Below are positions 5,894-9,881 of a DNA stretch of 9,881 nt, piece after piece. Source of the stretch: JAEUPI01 sp044222685 (lineage in GTDB: Bacteria > Pseudomonadota > Gammaproteobacteria > Burkholderiales > Burkholderiaceae_C); NCBI GenBank assembly GCA_044222685.1, contig JBGAMU010000144.1:1-9881 (forward strand), read 5' to 3'. The notes under the pieces are model-generated. The model did no database searches and was not told where the DNA came from. It worked only from the letters and a program-made list of their open reading frames with translations. Both the position numbers and the translations under genes were made by a program. Each line of letters opens with the position of its first letter. Position 1 is the stretch's first letter.

Positions 5894-6643
5894 ATGGTGA
5901 CGCGTGACGAACTGCAATCGCATCTGGCTGCCTTGCTGCAGGTCGAGCGGTTCCGCGATTATGGGCCGAACGGTCTGCAGGTCGAGGGCGGCGCGAGCAT
6001 CCGCCGACTCGTCAGCGGTGTCACGGCGAGCCTTTCGCTGATCGAGGCGGCGGTGCAATGGCGGGCCGATGCCATCGTCGTGCACCACGGCCTGTTCTGG
6101 CGCGGGCAGGACGGCCGCGTCGTCGGCTGGATGCGCCAGCGTCTGCACGGGCTGCTGACGCACGGCGTCAGCCTGTTCGCCTATCACCTCCCGCTCGACG
6201 CGCACGACGAGCTCGGCAACAACGCCCAGCTCGGCGCGCGCCTCGGGCTGCGCGCCGACGCCCGCTTCGGCGAGCAGGACCTCGGCTTCCTTGGCGATGC
6301 CGGCGCGTTGACGCAGGTCGAGCCGCTGGCCGCCGCGATCGAGCGGGCGCTGGCGCGCGCGCCCACCGTGGTGGCCGGCGACGGTCGGGCGCTGCGCCGC
6401 ATCGGCTGGTGCACCGGCGCCGCGCAGGGCAGCTTCGAGGCGGCCATCGCGGCCGGCGCCGATGCCTTCGTCACCGGCGAGATCTCCGAACCGCAGGCGC
6501 ACATCGCGCGCGAGACGGGCGTGGCATTCCTCGCCTGCGGGCACCACGCCACCGAACGTTTCGGCGTGCAGGCGCTGGCGGCGCATGTGGCGCAGACCTT
6601 CGCGCTCGAGCACCGCTTCATCGACATCGACAACCCGGCATGA
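5894..6643 (+). CDS. Nif3-like dinuclear metal centre protein (YbgI/DUF34 family)
   Basis: The family comprises hexameric, ring-forming proteins with a two-metal site; no agreed biochemical role exists, despite older GTP cyclohydrolase I type 2 labels. The 249-aa product matches the compact E. coli YbgI length. It shows DYGPNGLQVEG (22-32), the metal-ligand motif VHHGLFWRG with H64 and H65, YHLPLDAHDELGNN with D102, and the C-terminal ACGHHATERFG with H217 and E221. These correspond to the five ligands known for YbgI. No extra inserted domain is present. It is divergent from the protease gene, 22 bp between start codons, and its stop overlaps the pdxA start as ATGA, so the two are probably co-translated. 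In many Burkholderiales petABC (cytochrome bc1) follows this gene; here pdxA does. Confidence 0.94.
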   Translation: MVTRDELQSHLAALLQVERFRDYGPNGLQVEGGASIRRLVSGVTASLSLIEAAVQWRADAIVVHHGLFWRGQDGRVVGWMRQRLHGLLTHGVSLFAYHLPLDAHDELGNNAQLGARLGLRADARFGEQDLGFLGDAGALTQVEPLAAAIERALARAPTVVAGDGRALRRIGWCTGAAQGSFEAAIAAGADAFVTGEISEPQAHIARETGVAFLACGHHATERFGVQALAAHVAQTFALEHRFIDIDNPA

Positions 6644-7674
6644 GTGAATTGGCGAGCTCCCGACTGCTGGCGCTGTCGATGGGAGACCCCTGCGGCGTCG
6701 GGCCCGAGATCATCGTCCGCGTCGTCGAGGCAGGAGCGCCGGCACGCTGCGTCGTCGTCGGCGACGTCGGCGTGATGCGCCGCGCCGTGTCGCAGGTCGG
6801 CGTCACGCTGCCGGTGGCGCACCTCGACACGCCCGAGCAGGCACTCGACGCGCCGCCGAGATGCCTGTGGGTGTGGTCCCCATCCGGCTTGCCGCAGGGG
6901 TTGGCGGCGTTGCCCATGGGCCAGGTGCATGCCGATGCCGGTCGCGCGGCGGTGGCCTGCATCGAAGCGGGTGCGCGGCTGGCCCTCGACCGCCGCGTGT
7001 CGGCACTGGTCACCGCGCCGATCCACAAGCAGGCGCTGGCTGCCGCGGGATCGCCTTTCCCGGGCCACACCGAGATGCTGCAGGCGCTGGCAGGCGTAGG
7101 CGGCACGCCGCCCGACGTGCGCATGATGCTGGCCAACGACGAGCTGAGCGTCGTGCTGGTGACCATCCACGTCGGGCTTCGCCGGGCGATCGAGCTGCTG
7201 ACCACCGAGCGCATCGCGCAGACGATCCGCATCGCGCACCGCGCGGCGCTGGCTTCCGGCGGGCGCGCGCCGCGCATCGCGGTGGCTGGATTGAACCCGC
7301 ACGCCGGCGAGGGCGGCCTGTTCGGCGACGAGGAGGGCCGAGTCATCGCGCCGGCGATCGCCCTCACGCGAGGCGAGGGCATCGATGCGTCGGGGCCTCA
7401 CGCGCCCGACACCGTCTTCATGCGGGCGCGGCATGCGCCCGGGCACCCTGGCGAATTCGACATCGTGGTCGCGATGACGCACGATCACGGCCTGATCCCG
7501 GTGAAGTATCTGGGCGTCGAGCGTGGCGTCAACGTGACGCTGGGCTTGCCCTTCGTGCGTACCAGTCCCGACCACGGCACCGCGTTCGACATCGCCGGCA
7601 GCGGCCGCGCCGACGCGGCCAGCCTGCGCGCGGCGATCGACATCGCCCTGCGCCTGGCGCCTCAGCCGTTGTAG
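6640..7674 (+). CDS. pdxA: PdxA-family 4-hydroxythreonine-4-phosphate dehydrogenase
   Basis: PdxA oxidises 4-phosphohydroxy-L-threonine with NAD(P) and zinc in de novo pyridoxal phosphate synthesis. The 344-aa product is close to the usual 330 aa. It shows the N-terminal ALSMGDPCGVGPEI (11-24), TAPIHKQAL (125-133), the substrate motif PGHTEML (141-147), and three metal histidines: H177 (VTIHVGL), H221 (GLNPHAGEGG) and H281. It continues with GVNVTLGLPFVRTS and DHGTAFDIAG (311-320). An unusual point is THDHGLIPVKYLG at 280-292 where the E. coli enzyme has YHDQGLPVLKY. This and DHGTAFDIAG recall PdxA2-type paralogues that act on other four-carbon phosphorylated acids, so the exact substrate is open. 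The ATG overlaps the Nif3 stop (ATGA) without its own ribosome-binding site, implying coupling. No other vitamin B6 gene is visible nearby. Confidence 0.9.
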   Translation: MSELASSRLLALSMGDPCGVGPEIIVRVVEAGAPARCVVVGDVGVMRRAVSQVGVTLPVAHLDTPEQALDAPPRCLWVWSPSGLPQGLAALPMGQVHADAGRAAVACIEAGARLALDRRVSALVTAPIHKQALAAAGSPFPGHTEMLQALAGVGGTPPDVRMMLANDELSVVLVTIHVGLRRAIELLTTERIAQTIRIAHRAALASGGRAPRIAVAGLNPHAGEGGLFGDEEGRVIAPAIALTRGEGIDASGPHAPDTVFMRARHAPGHPGEFDIVVAMTHDHGLIPVKYLGVERGVNVTLGLPFVRTSPDHGTAFDIAGSGRADAASLRAAIDIALRLAPQPL

Positions 7675-7683
7675 CCGTGGTGT

Positions 7684-7701
7684 GCCGGGCTTGTGCCCGG
7701 C
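7684..7701. terminator. Hairpin between convergent pdxA and DUF1631 genes
   Basis: GCCGGGC (7684-7690), loop TTGT, GCCCGGC (7695-7701) is a perfect 7-bp GC stem with a tetraloop. It fills most of the 35-bp spacer, 9 bp after the pdxA stop and 8 bp beyond the DUF1631 stop. No T-tract follows on either strand. Its position makes a shared, bidirectional 3'-end element plausible. Confidence 0.5.
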
Positions 7702-7709
7702 GGCCGGCG

Positions 7710-9881
7710 TCAGTGCCGGATCGCCTGACCGGCGGCGCGGGGCGCGGTGGTGACCACGGCCGCCAGATCGAGCTTGGGCGGACCGGGGCGCAGCTCGGCC
7801 AGCTGGCGTCGCGCGCGCGCCGTCGCGCGTTCGAGCAGATAGGCGTTCTCGAAGGCGCGCAGCCGGTTCGTCTCGCACATGCGCGTCAGCATGCGGTAGG
7901 TCATCGAGATCGTGCGCTTGTGCTTGTAGCCGCGCGTGAACACGAAGAAGGTGCGGCCGGCGCTCACGTGGGCCAGGCGCACCTTGTGCCAGTCGCCGTC
8001 GATGTGCATCTGGTAGGCGAAGCCGATCTGCACGTGGTCGGCCAGCGACGCGCCGCGCGACGGTTCGACCGGCTCCTCGGGGGCCGGCAGGCCCTCGATC
8101 TTGATGTCGGCCGTCTGCACCTCGGGCTCCGACTCGAGCTCGATGTCGATCTTGCCGTTCCAGTCGATCGACTTCTCGTCGACCAGTCCGATCGCCTGCG
8201 CCTCGGCTTCGGTGAAGGTGTTCGCCTGCACCGCGTCGAGCAGCACCGGCAGTTCGGACGCCGGCATCGGCGGCAGCTCGCTGGTCTTCGGGATCGGCGT
8301 GCCGAGTACCGCGTCGACCTGCTTGGCCAGCAAGTTGTAGTCGAGCGTGCGCATCGCCTCGCCCTTGAGCGACTCGGCGTGCGCCGGCAGCAGCTTGCCG
8401 AAGAAATCCTTTCGCGCGGCCTCGGGCCACTTGATCATGTCCATGCCGGCGTTGAGCGTCTTCATCAGCACCGGCAGGCCGATCAGGAAGGCCTTGCGCT
8501 GCTGAGGCGAGCCCTTGGGCTGCACGCTCATCAACAGGTCGCGTCCGGCCAGCCGCAGCCGCGCGACGGTGGGGCTGTCGACGCCGTCGTCGACGGCCGC
8601 CTTCATGACCGCCTGGCTCCACACCGAAGCGACGAAGTCGCGCAGGAACTCGTCGGCGGGCACCTCCTTGAGACCATGGCGCAGCTGCACCGAGTAGCGC
8701 TGCTGCAGGCGCAGCTGGTCTTCCTTCTTCGCCAGCACCTCGTCGGCCTTGCCGCCCTCGCGATGCATGTCGCGCTTGCTCTGCTCGACGATGAACAGCT
8801 CGAGCGAGGCGAGCTTGGTTTCGTAGGTCTCGATCTGGTCGAAGTCGCCTTCGACGATCTCTTGCACCAGATCGCGCACGAGCTTCAGGAAGGCACGGCC
8901 GTCCTCGGTGTCCAGGTCGTCGAAGGCGGCGCCGAGCGAGGCGATGCGGTTGACGAAGCGCCGCACCGGATGACGCCGCGACGAGAAGAAGCTCTGGTCG
9001 CCGAGCGCGGCGCGCAGCACCGGCAGCTGCAGCCGCGCGATCTGGCGCGCCATCTGCGGCGGCACCTTGGGGTCCGACAGGATCTGATCGAACAGGCTGC
9101 CCACCACGTCGATCACCATGTGATCGAGCGCGCCGGTGCTGGCCTGCCGCAAGGCGTCGCGGTGGGCGACGATCAGATTGGCGCCGGCCAGGCCGGCTGC
9201 ACTGGAGTGGGCGCCGAGCCCGCTGAGCGAGCCGCCTGTCGTCGGACCGCTGACGATCTCGGGCGGCACGGTGACCGCCAGTCGGCGGATCAGTGACATC
9301 AGCTGCGCGTCGACATGGCCCATCGCCGTACCCACTGCGTTGCCGCGCAAGCCCGCGCTGCCGCTGTCGGGCACACGGCCGCCGCCACGCTGCGGGTCGG
9401 CGGCGCCGCCACTGTCGGGGAACAGCGCGGCCGATTCGGTGCTCAGCGCGCCGGACTGCGAGCCGCCGTAACCGCCGAGTGCAGCCAGCGCAGAAGGCGA
9501 GCCGGAAGCCGGACTGCCGTCGTGCGCCGACAGGCGGTCGTACCCGGTCTGGTAGCTGCCGATCTGGCTGCCGGGGCCGTCGGTCGCGCGCACGGTCATG
9601 CCGAGCGGCTTGACGCCGGCGGCGCGCAGATCGTTCATGATGTCCAAGTAGGTCTGGCGCATCAGGTTGGCCAACGCACGACCGGTTTCGCCGAGCAGCA
9701 CCTTGCGCACTTCGGGGCGGTCGGCAATCGCCTCGACTGCGTGCACCATGGCCTTGCCGATGATCTCGGGGCGCAGCGGATTGCGCTCGTGGTCCGCCGC
9801 GCCCAGCCGCAGGACGGCGCCCATGTACTGGTCGAGCTCGCGGATCTCCCATTCGCACTGGTTCTGGATGTCGAGCGCGAA
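7710..9881 (-). CDS. DUF1631-family protein (N-terminus outside the window)
   Basis: The frame is open from the stop at 7712-7710 to the right edge: 723 residues, beginning mid-protein. The visible part starts with IQNQCEWEIRELDQYMG, so translation begins upstream of 9881, not at the Met encoded at 9824. Features in order, with coordinates falling as the protein proceeds: a helical segment; a low-complexity Gly/Ser/Ala linker (about 9530-9340); a helical core with FFSSRRHPVRRFVNRIASLG (about 8990-8930), which I recognise as characteristic of DUF1631; a charged helical stretch with EVLAKKEDQLRLQQRY (about 8740-8695); an acidic Glu/Pro linker (about 8160-8050); and a beta-rich C-terminal module (about 8045-7850) containing GDWHKVRLAHVSAGRTFFVF. 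No signal peptide or membrane segment is seen in the visible part. The function is unknown; some database entries mislabel relatives as thymidine phosphorylase. It is convergent with pdxA. Confidence 0.88.
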   Translation of the reverse strand, partial: FALDIQNQCEWEIRELDQYMGAVLRLGAADHERNPLRPEIIGKAMVHAVEAIADRPEVRKVLLGETGRALANLMRQTYLDIMNDLRAAGVKPLGMTVRATDGPGSQIGSYQTGYDRLSAHDGSPASGSPSALAALGGYGGSQSGALSTESAALFPDSGGAADPQRGGGRVPDSGSAGLRGNAVGTAMGHVDAQLMSLIRRLAVTVPPEIVSGPTTGGSLSGLGAHSSAAGLAGANLIVAHRDALRQASTGALDHMVIDVVGSLFDQILSDPKVPPQMARQIARLQLPVLRAALGDQSFFSSRRHPVRRFVNRIASLGAAFDDLDTEDGRAFLKLVRDLVQEIVEGDFDQIETYETKLASLELFIVEQSKRDMHREGGKADEVLAKKEDQLRLQQRYSVQLRHGLKEVPADEFLRDFVASVWSQAVMKAAVDDGVDSPTVARLRLAGRDLLMSVQPKGSPQQRKAFLIGLPVLMKTLNAGMDMIKWPEAARKDFFGKLLPAHAESLKGEAMRTLDYNLLAKQVDAVLGTPIPKTSELPPMPASELPVLLDAVQANTFTEAEAQAIGLVDEKSIDWNGKIDIELESEPEVQTADIKIEGLPAPEEPVEPSRGASLADHVQIGFAYQMHIDGDWHKVRLAHVSAGRTFFVFTRGYKHKRTISMTYRMLTRMCETNRLRAFENAYLLERATARARRQLAELRPGPPKLDLAAVVTTAPRAAGQAIRH

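Noticed and set aside
6861..9296. An 811-codon open frame on the plus strand
   Set aside because: It overlaps pdxA in another frame and is antisense to DUF1631. Both of those are clearly supported by family motifs; this one has only biased composition.
9822..9824. ATG (minus strand) as the start of the DUF1631 protein
   Set aside because: The frame stays open to the window edge and the residues before it (QNQCEWEIRELDQY) look like conserved family sequence, so the true start is outside.
6184..9858. A 1224-codon open frame on the minus strand
   Set aside because: It runs antisense to nif3 and pdxA and out of frame with the DUF1631 gene. Its protein is Arg/Ala-rich with no recognisable domain, as expected for stop-poor shadow frames in GC-rich DNA.

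Overview
The window is GC-rich DNA with densely packed genes and very short spacers. Its gene set points to a betaproteobacterium of the order Burkholderiales. The signs are a SlmA-type regulator tail, separate hisI and hisE genes, the chain hisE - small membrane protein - hinT - tatA - tatB - tatC - trypsin-like protease - Nif3, a TatB with a long basic tail, and a DUF1631 protein. The species cannot be named from the sequence. I see no mobile element, tRNA, rRNA, CRISPR array or phage gene, so this looks like ordinary core chromosome.

Layout. Positions 1-161 hold the C-terminus of a nucleoid-occlusion (SlmA-type) TetR regulator. A DUF815 AAA-like ATPase (217-1089) follows and overlaps a MutT/Nudix hydrolase (1086-1517) by four bases. 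Next, in the same direction, come hisI (1541-1930), hisE (1937-2299), a small DUF4870-like membrane protein (2300-2692), hinT (2708-3058), tatA (3109-3351), tatB (3402-3896) and tatC (3906-4694). On the other strand, converging on tatC, is a membrane-anchored HtrA/DegS-type serine protease (4705-5871). Head to head with it, 22 bp away, starts a Nif3-like metal protein (5894-6643), coupled by an ATGA overlap to a PdxA-family dehydrogenase (6640-7674). The right edge is a large DUF1631 protein on the minus strand (7710 to beyond 9881), convergent with pdxA.

How the genes work together. HisE and HisI catalyse the second and third steps of histidine synthesis. TatA, TatB and TatC form the complete twin-arginine translocase for folded proteins. 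The protease next to tatC is a predicted envelope quality-control enzyme. The Nudix enzyme may clean the nucleotide pool. The other genes have no visible shared pathway.

Regulatory signals are sparse. -10-like TAnnnT hexamers lie 6-9 bases before the starts of hisI and the DUF815 gene, which suggests leaderless or near-leaderless transcripts. tatA has a good Shine-Dalgarno sequence and its own -10-like element. A hairpin separates tatA from a tatB that has no visible ribosome-binding site. Hairpins also mark both convergent gene ends.

I did not find an undescribed biological system. The points worth a second look are the apparent breaks in familiar gene order, the probable leaderless starts, the tatA/tatB arrangement, the variant motif in the PdxA protein, and the uncharacterised DUF4870-like, DUF815 and DUF1631 proteins.
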